In this document: in pieces, positions 1 through 15,000 of the stretch
Layout: every line of letters begins with the position of its first letter
Numbering within the stretch: position 1 is the stretch's first letter
DNA from: Mesostigma viride
Lineage: Eukaryota > Streptophyta > Mesostigmatophyceae > Mesostigmatales > Mesostigmataceae
DNA length: 64,000 nucleotides
Assembly: GCA_009746045.1 (NCBI GenBank)
Contig: RPFO01000819.1
Span: forward strand, 1,251,108 to 1,315,107
Direction of reading: 5' to 3'
Made by a program: the position numbers and the translations under genes
The notes under the pieces: generated by a model
Databases searched by the model: none
Told to the model about the DNA's origin: nothing
Seen by the model: only the letters and a program-made list of their open reading frames with translations

Positions 1-3000
1 TCGCACATGTCCCGCTCGCGCGCCGCCTGCGCGTGCGCCTCCACCGTGCCGTGCGCCAGGTCCACGATCAGCTCCCGCTGCTCATGCCGCTCCAGCGTAC
101 CAAAGGGTGCGTCGTGCGTGTCGAGCGCCAGCACCTCCCCCAGCTGGCTCACCAGCAGCGACCACTCACGCGCCAGCTCCTCGCTCGACGAGGTTTGCTC
201 CTGCTGCGCGTGGGACACCTCGTCCAGCTGGCGGTGGATAAGGGGGGGCGGGAGGGGAGCAGTTGCAGGAAGGCAGGGATGCCAGGGCATCGCTAAGCGA
301 GTACGGGCAGCATGTGGGTGCAATGGATGGCGAGGGGCACAACTGTGCTGCAAGCTGCTTCAGGCGCATGGGTACTGTGGCGATGACAGGCCGTACATAA
401 AAATACGCCTTCAACATTGTGCCGTCAACATCCACGTTCTTCTCCCTTCTAGCGATCGCCCCGCATCTGTTGGCGATTCGGCACGCAGCAAACCAAACAC
501 ACGACCGCGCGACTGTAACGCAATTCTGCCCTGCAATTCTGCCCTGCGTTGGTCCACGCGCGTAGGCCCTCTCCTCCTACGGCACCCACCTCTGCCCTCC
601 ACCCCTACCGTCATGACCCACCTCTGCCCTCAGCTGGTCGCACGCCTCCTCCGCCGCGGCCGCGTGCTCCTGCGCCGCGCGCGTGTTATCCACCGCTGCG
701 CTCAGCTGCGCGCTGTGGGAGGCATCGCGCTCGGCGAGCGCTGCCGCCACCTGCGACCGGGCCTCCTCCTGCAGGCGCTCGCCCAGTGCACGCAGCTCTG
801 GGGATGGGGAGAGCGGTGGAGTGCGTGACGAGCATGAAAAGGTGTCGGCCGTGTTTGTGTTGGTGTTTTAGTGCTGGGCGAGGACCGCAACAGGCACAGA
901 GTTAGGCGGCGAAGAAGGCAACCAGCATGCCGCAGATGGTCCGTGCGCCACACTCCACGGGCGGATCAGATGAGGTGCATAGGTATGGGTGGATGACTGG
1001 ATGGACAAACGAACAACAACAATGCAACCAGCCACTCACTGCATGGTAAAAGCACCGAAACTAGACACACCCCAGCTGTCTGCAGCCACCCACCCCACCC
1101 CCACCGCCACGCACCTGCCGGCAGCAGCCGCCCCACTGCCAGCCCACCCCCACAGCTACCCCTGCGCACCTGCCTGCAGCCACCCCCACCGCTGCGCACC
1201 TGTCTGCAGCGACTCGCACCGCTCGGCGTGCATCTCCACCTGCAGCTGCAGGCCCTTCTTCTCCTCCTCGGACAAGCGGCGCGCCTCCTCCAGCTGATGC
1301 TCCGCCGCAACCTTGTCCGCCTGGGGATGACAGCGGGATGGCGGGCGCGTGGGCGCGTGGTGGTGGGCGTGTGGGCGCGGGGTGGTGGGCGTGAGGGCGC
1401 GGGGAGGCGGGCGCGGGGTGGTGGGCGTGAGGGCGCGGGGAGGCGGGCACGGGGTGGTGGGCGTGAGGGCGCGGGGAGGCGGGCGCGTGGGCGCGGGGTG
1501 GTGGGCGTGTGGGCATGGGACAGTGTAACAATACCCGCCACGATGGGGTCATGAGCATCGAAAGCCAAACAGACATAGCAGCCAGTGCCGCATGCGCAGC
1601 CGCCAGCAGGCAAGTGAGCATCCATCCGGACACTGGCATGGGGGCATGAGCTGATTGTAAACCCAATGGGAAGCGCCTGTTTCCAACAACAAGCATGCTG
1701 CCGTGGCCTTTCAATAAGAACGTGTCATCCGCGCCCAGGCCCGTGCCTTGCTATCGTCTAGGTATGTGTGTGCCCTACATTGCCATATAGATCCCCTCCC
1801 ATGTAGATGTTGCCTCTTTCGTGCCTGTTTTCGTGTACTTGGCTACCGCTAGTGTGTGCAACTAGGCTCAGCACGGGTGACCCTCTTTGATAACATCAGA
1901 CGCCATCGTTCCACAAGATGGCGTACCAGCGCCGCAGCCAGCTGCTCCTCTGCTGCTGCAAGCTGTCGCGTGAGCGTGGCCATGCGCCGCTCATCAGCCA
2001 GCATCTTCTCGTTCAGCTCGGTAAGCTGCTGCTCCTGCACGCGCGCCAGATCACGGTTGGCCTCGCTCTCCTGCGCGCACACCCACACACAGGCGCACAC
2101 ACATACACAAACACAAGCCCCCCAAATAGAGGCCCCTGCCGTTTGGTAAGGTGTCAGGGGCACGGGGGAGGAGGGCCCACGTGGCGCACTGTAGCCGCAG
2201 GGCACCCGCCCTCATGATAGCGCAGGAAGGCAGCGGGTGCCGTGTATCTAATAATGTGGGGGGGCAGCAGCCGCCGCAGCAGCCGCCACCGCCAGTGGGC
2301 CTTGGGCTCTCAAAACCACAAGCAACTAGGGGTGCATGCCCTGTGCCTTCACCACCCGTCGCCCTCTCACCTCGGAGCCTCTCTTCCAACTCGGCCATCG
2401 CCCTCTCACCTTGAGCCTCTCTTCCAACTCGGCCATTGTCCCCTCGTTGGCAACGCGCAGCTTCTCCTCATACTGCTCCACGCGCTCCTGCAGGGTGGCG
2501 AGCTGGCTCTGGTAAGCCTCCGAGATCACCTGGCCAGGGGCGCGCCAGGGGACGCGGTGCACATCGGCACAATCACCAAGAGACAGCTGTGTGAGATGAT
2601 GCCAGGTGTGCCATGTCAGTTGTACCATGCGCAGAACGGGTAGACGTGGCCATATCCCTTGAAGGAAATCAGGTGCACCCGTGCTGCAGCCTGCTCTTTG
2701 TAGGTTGACCGGGATAATAACCGATTTGCCCTTTGGTCCTCTACCCCTGCCAAATTTTTAACAAGCCCTTATGGTCGCACCTCACGGAACCACAGCTGCT
2801 GCTTGGTGGCAGGCACCAAGCCAGAATGGAACGCCAGCAAGATGGCCAACCCCCTGCTGTGGTGTGCACCCACTGCAGGCATCAACGAGCATCCAAGCCT
2901 ACCCGTGTGTTGCCCGCTCAACGGATTCGCTGTCCTTGCCCACCCTTGTCACCATGGGCCATGCGTCATCTGGGGCATACACACTCACGTATCGCCTTCC

Positions 3001-6000
3001 TGCGCCACGTCGCCATCGCCAGGCACCCCAACCTGATGGCCAGCTTATGAAACCCTAAACCCTTACCTGCGCCTGGGACTTGAGGTCGGCGCTGGCCTGC
3101 TCCAGCTGCTGCTTGTAGAAGCCCTCGGACTCATGGTGGGCCTCGGCCTGCTCGTGCACCTGCAAGTGTTGTTGTTGTTGTTGTTGTGGTGGTGGTGGTG
3201 GTGGTGGTGGTGGTGGTGGTGGTGGTGGTGGTGGTGGTGGTGGTGGTGGTGGTGGTGGTGGTGGTGGTGGTGGTGGTGGTGGTGGTGGTGGTGGTGGGGT
3301 GTGTGGGAAACGGGGGGAGGCGGAGGGCGAATGAAGGCATCAGGCACATGGGAGGTGGCCGTGTGCGGAGCCGGTGAGCCACGAGAATCCACCAAAGACA
3401 TGCCAATGACTTATATGGTATAAAGCCAATGCCATGTATTAATATACATGCACGTGAGCCGCGAGAACATGCCGAAGATGAGCCAAGAACACGCTGCGCG
3501 GACAAGCAAAAACATATCGGGCCTGGTCAAATCCATACGCCTAATGCAATCAAGAGCACCGCCTAGCAAACCAAGCTACCCACGATACACCCACTGTTGC
3601 AGGCGTCAGCACGCATCCTTCCTCGTATCGCCCTCCCCCAAGCCCTCCCTTCCCCAAGCCCACTTCCACCTGCATCCACGCCCACCTGCACCATGCCCAC
3701 CCACCTGCGCCTCGGTGGCCTCCAGCACCCCCTCCATCTCGCGCTTGTACGCGAGGTACGCCGCCTCCAACTGCTCGAGCTGGTGGGTCAGCGCCGCAGT
3801 GTGCTCCTGTTGCTCGCGGATGAGGGCCGCCGCGCCCGCGCTGTCCGCCGCCGCCGCGTCACGCAGCGCTCGCTTCTCCTCCATCACCTGAAGGGCGGGG
3901 GACGGGACGGGACATGAGAACATGAGGCACGTGTCCAAGAGGCACGCACACAAGAGGCACACAAGAGACACGCAAGTCAGAGAGGCATACACTCTATAGA
4001 CGCGGGCGAAAGGAGCATGAGGGCCAGATGGGTCACGGTTCCCATGTGAACGAGGGCCAGCATCCCCTCCACGGGATCCGCTGGCATGACTGCTCACTGC
4101 GTAATCCCCTTATCACCCACGGATGGCACTCGTTCTCCACGGGTGGACATGATTCCCCCCCCCCCCCCCCTCATACCTCCAGCAGCATCTCCCTTAGCGC
4201 GGACAGCTCGTCTTGCAACGCGCGCAGGAACCGGCTTGACACGACCGCCCCCTCCTCTTGCCCCCTGTCTCCTCCCTGTGGTTGCTGGCGATGCGAGGGC
4301 GTGCGCCCTGAACCACTCGCCCCTGCGATGCGTGTGCTGCCCCTCGTTGCCCACCTTTGCCCCCCCTTGCGGCCCCTGTCCCCGCTGCTGTCATCCTCAT
4401 CGCCCCCGCACTGGGCCAGGATGCTGGCCACACGCTTGTCCTCCGAGTCCTGGTACGAGACGGACAGCGAGAGCGAGGCCGAGTCGTCGCCCGCCGACAG
4501 GCTGCTGTCGGTGACCAGGTCGGGGGGGGTGACGCCACCCGTTGCCGCAGCCTCCCTCCTTTCGTCCTGCATTCATGCAGACAATGAGCAAGGGCTTCTT
4601 GGTTGACTATATTCTGATGGCAGCGTGAAATGCGTGGTCACCAGAGATGTCCTCCTTGGCAGGGCGTGGGATTGCCCTCAAACTCAACAGGCGCTGCTGT
4701 GAGGACTTGACAGCTGGCATTCTCATTTGCAGGCAGCATAGCGACACGTGAGGCGTGACAAAGGTACAGGAGTGCTCTGGATGCATGGTTGGGGGTATGC
4801 GTACGCAGAAGAGAGAGAGAACTTGAAGGCAGGTTTCCGCATGCACGTACGCTCGTAGGAGCAGACACAATTGTCCAGCATGCCCGTGGTGGGGACAAAC
4901 GGCTTCAGTGGGCGTCCCCACAAGAGCATGTTCTGCAGCACATCAACAACTGTGGGCAGCAAGCCGGCAAGCCTGCCCTTCCTAGTTCTATGGTGTACGC
5001 TACGAGCACGCTTCACTTCCCACACCTCTGCCGGCCAGCAAACACCAAACATTGGAGGACAAACTAGGAGAAGGCAGTACCTGGTAGAGTGTGGGGCGCT
5101 CCTGCCCGCTGCGGTCACGGCTGAGGCTGCGGCTGCGGCGCGGCGCGTGGCTGCCCAACCCCGGCGTGCTGGACCCATCATCAACCTCTGCCACGCGGCG
5201 CGCCCACATGAGCGACTCGTCCTCCTCCGCCCCCTCGTCATGCCCTGAGCTGGAGCTACCACGGCGGGGTAGGCTGTGAGAGCGCCGGGTGTCAGCATAA
5301 CCACCCCTGCCCTGGCGACCTCTCGCGCTGTCGCCTAGCCCGTGGGCAAACCCGCCCTCGTTACCACTGGGTGCGTCGGATGGCGTTGACGACGCATGGC
5401 TGCCGTCACGCCCACTCCCTACCGACAGCTCATCGCGCATGGAGCGTGTCTGCGCGCGGAATCGGTCGATCCCTTCCCTCAGCAACGCGTTCTCGCGCTG
5501 CACCAGCTGCAGCTCCTCCACCAGATCCGCATCGATGCCCCTGACATTATGCTGGCGCTGCACGTAGCCATGCTCGACCGCACCTCTGTCGTTGTACAGC
5601 CGGCGCGCGCTCTGGCTGTGTGACCGCCAGGTGTCCCGTGACGGCCCACCGCGAGTGCTTGCGCGCGACCGGTCCAGCTCCAGCGCGCAGGGGCCGTTGG
5701 TCCCGCGGTCGCTGCTGTACCCCGTCACGAGAGCATTGTCCATGTCGCGCGCCATGGCGGCCACCTCACGCTTGAGGGCGCGGTTCTCACTCTCCAGGCG
5801 CGCGCAGCGGCTCTCGAACAACGCCAGCTCCTGCTCCTCCAACTCCTGGGGAAGGGCAACAGGGGCATGGGGGGAGCGGGGGGTGGGGGTGGGGGAAGGC
5901 GCGGCATGGGGACAAGGGGTGTGTGGAGACAATGAGGGGGTGAGTGCTTTTACTCACGGGCGATCAATGGGCAGGTGTGCGGCAGTGGGACAAGGGGTGT

Positions 6001-9000
6001 GTGGAGACAAGGAGGGGGTGAGTGCTGTTACTCATGGGCGATCAATGGGCAGGTGTGCGGCATGGGGACAAGGGGTGTGTGGAGACAAGGAGGGGGTGAT
6101 TGCTGATACTCACGGGCGATCGATGGGCAGGTGTGCGGCATGGGGACAAGGGGTGTGTGGAGACAAGGAGGGGGTGAGTACTGTTACTCACGGGCGATCA
6201 ATGGGCAGGTGTGCGGCATGGGGACAAGGGGTGTGTGGAGACAAGGAGGGGGTGAGTGCTGTTACTCACAGGCGATCAATGGGCAGGTGTGCGGCATGGG
6301 GACAAGGGGTGTGTGGAGACAAGGAGGGGGTGAGTACTGTTACTCACGGGCGATCAATGGGCAGGTGTGCTGCCACTCCTCCCACTGCTACCCGAGGCAT
6401 CAATGGACAGCCAGTAGCGTGGCCCATGGCAAAAACGCAACCCTGTCTGCGAGGTGCCTATTGTAAAGAAACTGGCCGGTGCCGACAGCACTTGCAGAGA
6501 ACACGCGAGAGGACAAGTGCCTCACCTGCCCGTGCATGATGGACGTGAGAGGACAAGTGCCTCACCTGCCTGGCATGATGGACATTAGAGGACAAGTGCC
6601 TCACCTGCCCATGCATGATGGACGTGAGAGGACAAGTGCCTCACCTGCCCGTGCATGATGGACGTGAGAGGACAAGTGCCTCACCTGCCCGTGCATGATG
6701 GACGTGAGAGGACAAGTGCCTCACCTGCCCGTGCATGATGGACTTGACGCGAGCCGCCTCCCTCCCCGCGCGGTCCTTCCAGAACGCCACCTCCTCCACC
6801 AGCAGGTGCACCTCCTGCTCCGCACCTGCCAGCCGCTCGTGCAGAAGCGCCACCTGACGGCTCTCCTCGCGCGTGGACGTTGTTATCTGGCGGCCACAAT
6901 CCCCATGCAGTGGGATGTACACGCAGGCGCGCAGATGCACCAAGTCCACAATCAGGCATGGGATGAGATGAGGTGGGCGGAGAGGTAACCAGCGCCTAGA
7001 TAAAGCCAACATCTCCCAATCAGGCCAAAGTGACATGATTTTTACCTGGAATGCTGGATTCAGGCAACAGCACGTTATGAAACGGCAACAACATGCCACC
7101 CTGCGCAGTCCCCTGCCTCCCCTTCCCATCTCTCCAGCAAACACCACCATGGTCTTTGCCCATGTATAAGCTAACCAATTAAGCACAACCCTGCCATCTC
7201 ACGGCCCCCGGCCACCGGTCCCCTTTATCCTTGCTTCCCAGCGCATGTCAGTGTGGCAACCCACCTGTTCCAGTACGCCACTGAGCTCCTCGTGCTGCTG
7301 CTGCAGCTGCTCCTGTAGCTGCGCGGAGGTGGCCCGCCAGCGCGCGCGCTCCTGCTCCCACGCATTGCTCTTCTCGCGCAGCTCGGACTTGAGCTTGGCC
7401 AGCGCGCGTTCGCGCGCCACAATCTCCGCCACACGCGTTGATGCCTCTGACTCCTGCACGTGCCAACATGGGGTAGAGAGGGGACAAAGGGGTTAAGTAG
7501 GGGGCAGATGATGGCCGGAAGGGGGGGCGCATGGCCAGGTAGACGCAGCAGAAAGGGGGGGAATAGGCCAGTAGATGACTGACAAAATGAGGGTTGCTGA
7601 CTGATATAGCATGACCCGGGTGCCATGCATGTTCCATACACGGCAGGAGTACTGTGCTCTACCAATACATTGGCACAAGTAAAGCAGTACAGCAGGCATA
7701 ACCGCTGCCCTTGTAATCATCGCATTTCCCTGACACCCCAACGCATATCCCACCCACCTGCTGCACGGAGGAGTCCATCAGCTCCGACTGCAGGCGCGAC
7801 ATCTCCTGGTCGCGGTCTGCCAGGGACCCCTCCAGTGCACGCACGCGCTCGCTCAGCCCTTGCTGCTGGTCACACTTCTCCTGCAGACGCTTCAGCTGGC
7901 AAACGCGCAAGGTCATCACATGATGAGGGCAGAACAAGGTGAGTGCGGGAGGGCAGGGACTCAGAGCAATGCCTCAATCTGGGGACTGGGAAGGACAGGT
8001 CCGTAGCTAACCAGGGTTTCTGCACGGTCGAGTAGTTTCGTGCCTGCAGACAGATGGGCATAGAACCACTGATAGAGCCCACCATGCCCAGCCAAACACC
8101 CAGGGATCAGCGGATGAGCGCACAGCCCTGCCCAAAAGGTTGATCTTTCCAAGTGAGATCTGCCAAGCAAGATCGCTCTAAGTTCAATGAACTGCCCAAT
8201 GAGTCGCTTCTCAAAAAGATCTTTCCAATTGAGACACCCCACCCAAGCGTGCTACCCAGCGCGGATGCGCGCCCCACCTGCTCCTCATACAGGTTGACGA
8301 TTGCCACCACCTCCTCCTCCATGTGCTGACTCAGCCCGTTGGTCTGCTCCTCCAGCAGCTGCTGCACCTGCGCCATCTGCTGCTGCATGGCACGCCGCTC
8401 TGCCTCCAGCTCTGCCTGCACCCGCTGCGTGGACGCCAGCAGAGCTGGGTAGTCGGCGCGCTCTGCCTCCATGGCCGCGTAGAGTTCCGCCGCGTTGTGG
8501 ATCTTGGCCTCCAGCCCCTTAAGCTGCCTCTCGTACCGTTGCCGCTCGTCCTCCGCCTCCGCGTACTGGGCACCGGCATCCAGAGGGTACAGCCGAAAGA
8601 ACGCGCCATGAGCACAGGGGTCGAGGAGTTTCATGGGTACATGGATCCACGGCCATATGGATCCACCGGATGGCAGGCAGGATGCCTCGTAGGATCAGCA
8701 TGTGTAGCACCACTGCGGAGCATCTTTGGCAATACTGCTTACGCATGTGGTGTACGTGCAGAACAAGAAAGCGGGGGCAGCGAGGCGCCGAGGGCACACG
8801 GCCATGGATGCTCCCATGCTACTATTAGGTGTTGACGAAAGCACGCTTGCAGCATGCCTTCTCTACCCTTTGGCTGTCATCCCCAGCCCCCTGCCCCCTG
8901 CAATGTTGCTGCCTGCCCTCCGCAAGCCGCGCGGTTTCTCTCCATGGATATGCACATGTGGGTGTGCGGCAGCGCGGGTTTAACCATAGGGAGCGCATGG

Positions 9001-12000
9001 CAGGGGAAAGGAGCTACTCGGGGCACAGCTTGTGACAGCCATGGGACGGGGCGCAAGCATGCCTACCTTCTCTTCAAGCTGTCGTTGCGTTGCCAGCAGC
9101 TCGTACGCCCGCTGCTGCAGCAGCTCCTGGTCGTGCTTCTTGGCCTCCTCCATCGCCGCCAGCTTGTTCTTGTAGTCCTCCAGCACTGCCACAATTTCGG
9201 CATTCAGCGCCACCTCCTTGCGTGCCGCGTGCAAGTCCTCGGTGAGCTGCTCCACCTCCTCCTAAGCAATTATGCCACATTGACAGGTGCACAGGCATTA
9301 AGATGTGGTTATAGATGTAAGCATATGACCTGCCAAGCAAGGTAACGTGTCCACTCAAAAGAAAAATTTCAACAACACGAGCAAAGCCGGCTTTGACTGT
9401 AATGTGCATAACAACGTGGCAGAAGTAAGTAGCCCCAAGCACCGATGCCACCCATGCCCTGTTCCCATCTCACACTGGGATGGGTTGGCCGTGTAGGCCC
9501 CCAATGACCAGGATTAACATTCCCACCTCCTTCCCTCACAATCTGAACTCCGTTTCCCCCCCCCTCCCCCTCACCCGCAGCATCTCCACCTCCTGCTCGC
9601 TCCTGTGCTTGTCCTCGTCTGCCTCCTGTTGGCGGCGCTCGGCCTCCCCCTCGAGTGCTGCCACCCGCTCCCTCAGCTCTTGCATCTCCTGATCCCGCTC
9701 CTGCTCCCGCTCCTGCGCAACCTCCTTGAGCGCGTCCACCTCGTGCCCGTGCAGCGCCGCGTTGGCCTCCATCTCCTCCTGCAGGCTGGTCAGCTGCGGG
9801 CGGTGGGATGGTTGTTTGTTTGTTTGTCAGGCATGTTGCATGCAGGGCAATCGGATGGCAAGTGTGGTTAATGCGGTGAATGGCAGGATGTGCACTACCA
9901 TGATCGTGGGCAAGACAGCGCGAGTGAGAAAGAGGCGATGTGTGAAAGGGGCGAGAGTTGCAAGCGATTGTCAGGAAACGCGCGGCTAGACTGCCAAATG
10001 AACATCATTCACCGACATGGTCGTGGAAGAGATATCCCCAGGCTTGCCATCCGGCGTACCACCAAGCTCTGCCCTAAGCCTTCTTTGCCCCCGCCCACCA
10101 CCACCACCACCACCCCGCATGCGTACCTGCTGCTCCAGCTGCCGGTTGCGCTCGGCCGCGGCCTCGGCAGCCCCCCGTGCGGCCGCCAGCTCACCCATTG
10201 CATGATCCATCTGCTCCGCGTGCACCGTGGCGTCGGCAATCAGCTCCTCGTGCATGCACGCCACCTGGCGAGGTTGGCAAAGGGATTTCAGAGGGACACA
10301 GCTGTCAGGGAGGGAGCGCTGGGCGATGGTGCCGCAGCCATGGGTAATGAAGGGGGGTGCCCAGAGGAGGGCACAACAACATATGCGGGCAGGAGACGTT
10401 TCTGCATGCCAGTTGCATAGGATGCCATTGGGCAATGTCCTTTCAAGCTCCATGCAGACAGTTGACTACCGCTTGTCTCACGCAACCATCTTCTATCCAC
10501 AGAGCAACACGGACCACCTCTGGGATTATGGACACCCGGCTCATCCAATCTAGCAAGGGACCACATGGGAGTGAAGATAAAACTTATCACACTGCCAAGG
10601 GCCAGCGTACCGCCACTGGTACAACCCAGGCAAGTCGCTGGCCACTCTACCCAAGCCCGGTCGGCCTCGCATGCCATCCCACTTGCGGTTGCCCCCCATC
10701 GCCTCACCTCCGAGTCGCGCATGTGCGCGTCGGCGCGTGCCTGGCCCTGCTCGTGCTGGCGCTGTGCCACCATCTCGTCCAGCTGCGACCGCATCGCCTC
10801 CAGCTCGTGGCGGCCCTCGTCAAGCTCACCCTGGGCCCAGCCAAACAGGGGGCGGTTTGGGCACCACCAGCCCAGAGCGAGGTATCCACCGCGGCATCCC
10901 CGCCGCATGGGAGCACAGCGAATGTTTTGAAAGGACGTAACAGGTACAAGAGGCAGGAGGGCAGTGTGGTACATACGCTGTGAGGCGACTGGCCTCGGCA
11001 AGAAACTGCAACCGCGAGTCCACGAGATAGGTGTGCAGAGAGGGGTGTGTGGGACAAGAATAACAGTTGGAAAAAAAACGGCCTATGACCGTGGATGCTT
11101 GCGGCACAGCTCCCATCACAGCTCTGGTTTACGAATGAATACCCCACCCCTGGCCCTCTGGATCCCGCTGCTTCAACGTACCTATGACAGTGGATGCTTG
11201 TGGCACAGCTCCCATCACAGCTCTGGTTTACTAGTGAATACCCCACCCCTGGCCCTCTGGATCCCGCTGCTTCAACGGCCCGATACCCCATCTAATACCC
11301 CACCTTATACCCCATCTAATTGCCCATCTGATACCATCTAATACCCCACCTGATACCCCATCTGATACCATCTAATACCCCATCTAATACCCCACCTAAT
11401 ACCCCACCTAATACCCCATCTAATACCCCACCTTATGCCCCAACTAATACCACATCTGATACCATCTAGTACCCCATCCAGTATCCCGTGTGTGCACGCC
11501 AAGTCGCCAACGGAGCACTCTACCTGCATCCCCTCACCACCCCTCAAAACTAAACCATCACCCACCTGCAGCTCCTCAATCTGGTCGTGCAGCAGCTGCG
11601 CCTCGGCCTGCCTTGCGCGCTCGCGGTCGTGCCACGCCAGCAGCTGCTCGCGGTAGGCGCTGGCCTCCGCCACACTCTCCAGCTGCTGCTGCCGCGTGTC
11701 ACTCAACTGCCACTCTGCCTCGCGTGCACGCTCCTCGGCGGCCGCCACCGCGCTCTGTGCCGCGCGGGTCGCCTGCTCGCTGCCCTGCAAGCGCGTGCGG
11801 CTCTCGCGTTCGCCCTCGCGCAGCTTACCCTGCAGCTCGCGCACTTCGGCCGCCAGCGCGCGTGCCATATCCTGCTCGTGCTGCCGCTCGGCTGGGGGCA
11901 CAAGGGTCGAGAGAAGACACGGATGGGTCATGGGAGCAGGAAGAAAGGTCATGCAGGGACGGAGGAAACGTCGTGAGTGCACGCATATCGTGCCGGCACG

Positions 12001-15000
12001 ATCATGGGGTGGAAGGTGGCGGGTAAGAATGGGGGGATGGAGATTGACGACGGGCGGGATAAAGGAGCCACACGTGTTGAAAGGTTTCGAAAAGACAGAA
12101 CTGGGATACGGATGCGGGGTGCCGATGTCCCCTCGGACACGGGTACGGATGCAGAGCCAGGTGGAAAGGGTACCGTGGTGCAGAGCGCACAAGGGGCACC
12201 AAGGGGAAAAGGATGAGTCCCAGATTGGTGAAGAAAAGCAAAAAATACACCAGGTGAATTCAAACCCGTGGAACATGACAAGAGCATTACGGGGCCAGCT
12301 CTCATTCACGCTGCAGGTTCGATCACCAGGAGGACGCAAAGTGTCCACAACACCTCAGGTGTTGTCATCAACGGCGGTAGCTACACAGCTAGCACCCCGC
12401 ATGCGTCACCATGCGCACCGGTGACATCATTCAGCTGTTCGTGCAGGCCCTCCACCTCCTCCTCCAGCTGCTCCGCGCGGCCCCTTGCCGCCTCGGCCTC
12501 CTCCCGGTATGCCTCCACCGTGCGCATCAGCCGGTGCACCTGCATGCGCCGCTCAATGTCACCGGCGCCGCCACCGCCCTTGTCGCCACCCTCGTCCGAG
12601 CTGGCAAGGCTGGCGTCATCGTGCCCGCCCTCGTCCTGGCTGCCGTCATCGTGGCTGCCCTCCTGCGACGGCTCAGATGACGAGCTGAGCTCCGCCACCA
12701 GGATGGAGCGCTCCACCCCCCCATGCAGGCCCACCGAGGCCAGCGCTTTCCTCTCCTTGGCGGCAGCCAGCTCGGCCTGTAACACCTCGTTGCGCTGGCG
12801 CATGTCACTCAGTGCGCGCTCCAGCTCCCGCACGTGCTCCCGCGCCTACCAAGGGGATGGTGGTAATCAAACGAGGTGAGTCCAGGGGGGAGAAGGGGGG
12901 ATCAGGGCATGGCCAAGAAAAGGGGGTCACAAGGGTCCAGGCGCTATCTGGCCAACAAGGGCGTAACAACAAGTGGGGTGCGGATCCAGCTGGGGCATGA
13001 AGACGTGCCGTCGCCAGCACACGACCAAGGCAGCCACATCATTGCGTTTCGCCCCGGCCACGCGCTCCAGCAGCTTCATGCCCAGACCTGCCATCCAACC
13101 ACGGCATGCAAGGGCATACAAGCAGCAACGCGCCGATGCAGCATATGCAGGCTGGCAGGCAGGAGGCAGCCAGCAATCGCTGCGCATATGATATCTCCCA
13201 TCTACCTTTACCCACAATCTAACGCTTGGCTCCATTGATAGGTCACACAGCTATCCATGACAGACGATGCCATGCGTGCATCCCCCCACGCATGGATAGG
13301 TCACACAGCTATCCATGACAGACGATGCCATGCGTGCATCCCCCCACGCATGGATAGGTCACACAGCTATCCATGACAGACGATGCCATGCGTGCATCCC
13401 CCCACGCATGGATAGGTCACACAGCTATCCATGACAGACGATGCAATGCGTGCATCTTCCCACGCATGAATAGGTCACACAGCTATCCATGACAGACGAT
13501 GCCATGCGTGCATCCCCCCACGCATGAATAGGTCACACAGCTATCCATGACAGACGATGCCATGCGTGCATCCCCCCACGCATGGATAGGTCACACAGCT
13601 ATCCATGACAGACGATGCCATGCGTGCATCCCCCCACGCATGGATAGGTCACACAGCTATCCATGACAGACGATGCAATGCGTGCATCCCCCCACGCATG
13701 AATAGGTCACACAGCTATCCACGACAGACGATGCCATGCGTGCATCCCCCCACGCATGGATAGGTCACACAGCTATCCATGACAGACGATGCAATGCGTG
13801 CATCCCCCCACGCATGAATAGGTCACACAGCTATCCACGACAGACGATGCCATGCGTGCATCCCCCACGCATGGATAGGTCACACAGCTATCCATGACAG
13901 ACGATGCCATGCGTGCATCCCCCCACGCATGGATAGGTCACACAGCTATCCACGACAGACGATGCCATGCGTGCATCCCCCCACGCATGGATAGGTCACA
14001 CAGCTATCCATGACAGACGATGCCATGCGTGCATCCCCCCACGCATGGATAGGTCACACAGCTATCCATGACAGACGATGCCATGCATGCATCCCCCACG
14101 CATGGATAGGTCACACAGCTATCCATGACAGACGATGCCATGCGTGCATCCCCCACGCATGAATAGGTCACACAGCTATCCATGACAGACGATGCCATGC
14201 GTGCATCCCCCCACGCATGGATAGGTCACACAGCGATCCATGACAGACGATGCCATGCGTGCATCCCCCCACGCATGGATAGGTCACACAGCTATCCACG
14301 ACAGACGATGCCATGCGTGCATCCCCCCACGCATGGCCCACGCTGGTTCATGCTGCCCACCTGGCGCGTCTCGGAAACACGCCGTTCCTCCGCCTGTGCC
14401 AGCAGCCTCTTTGCCTCCGCCTCCGCCTCCTCCGCCTTGGCCTGCACCTCCGCCAGCTGCTCCTCGTACTCCTGGGGTGGGCGTAGGGGATGGGGATATT
14501 GAGGGGGGGGGGGATGTGTGTGTGCGTGTGTGTCTCAGATGGGTACAACAGGTAGCGTCGAGCGTGGCGTGGCATCCGTAGCGAGATGTCACGCGCAAGG
14601 GCATGGGCAACAGGTAGCGTCGAGCGTGGCGTGGCATCCGTAGCGAGATGTCACGCGCAAGGGCATGGGCAACAGGTAGCGTCGAGCGTGGCGTGGCATC
14701 CGTAGCGAGATGTCACGCGCAAGGGCATGGGCAACAGGTAGCGTCGAGCGTGGCGTGGCATCCGTAGCGAGATGTCACGCGCAAGGGCATGGGCAACAGG
14801 TAGCGTCGAGCGTGGCGTGGCATCCGTAGCGAGATGTCACGCGCAAGGGCATGGGCAACAGGTAGCCTCGAGCGTGGCGTGGCATCCGTAGCGAGATGTC
14901 ACGCGCAAGGGCATGGGCAACAGGTAGCGTCGAGCGTGGCGTGGCATCCGTAGCGAGATGTCACGCGCAAGGGCATGGGCAACAGGTAGCGTCGAGCGTG

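Noticed and set aside
7-828. Plus-strand ORFs opposite the coiled-coil exons
   Set aside because: They cross minus-strand introns and exons alike and are antisense shadows of GC-rich coding DNA; the minus-strand exons keep phase at each splice junction.
3063-3505. Poly-His, poly-Thr, poly-Trp and poly-Val ORFs
   Set aside because: Translations of the (TGG)n microsatellite in an intron.
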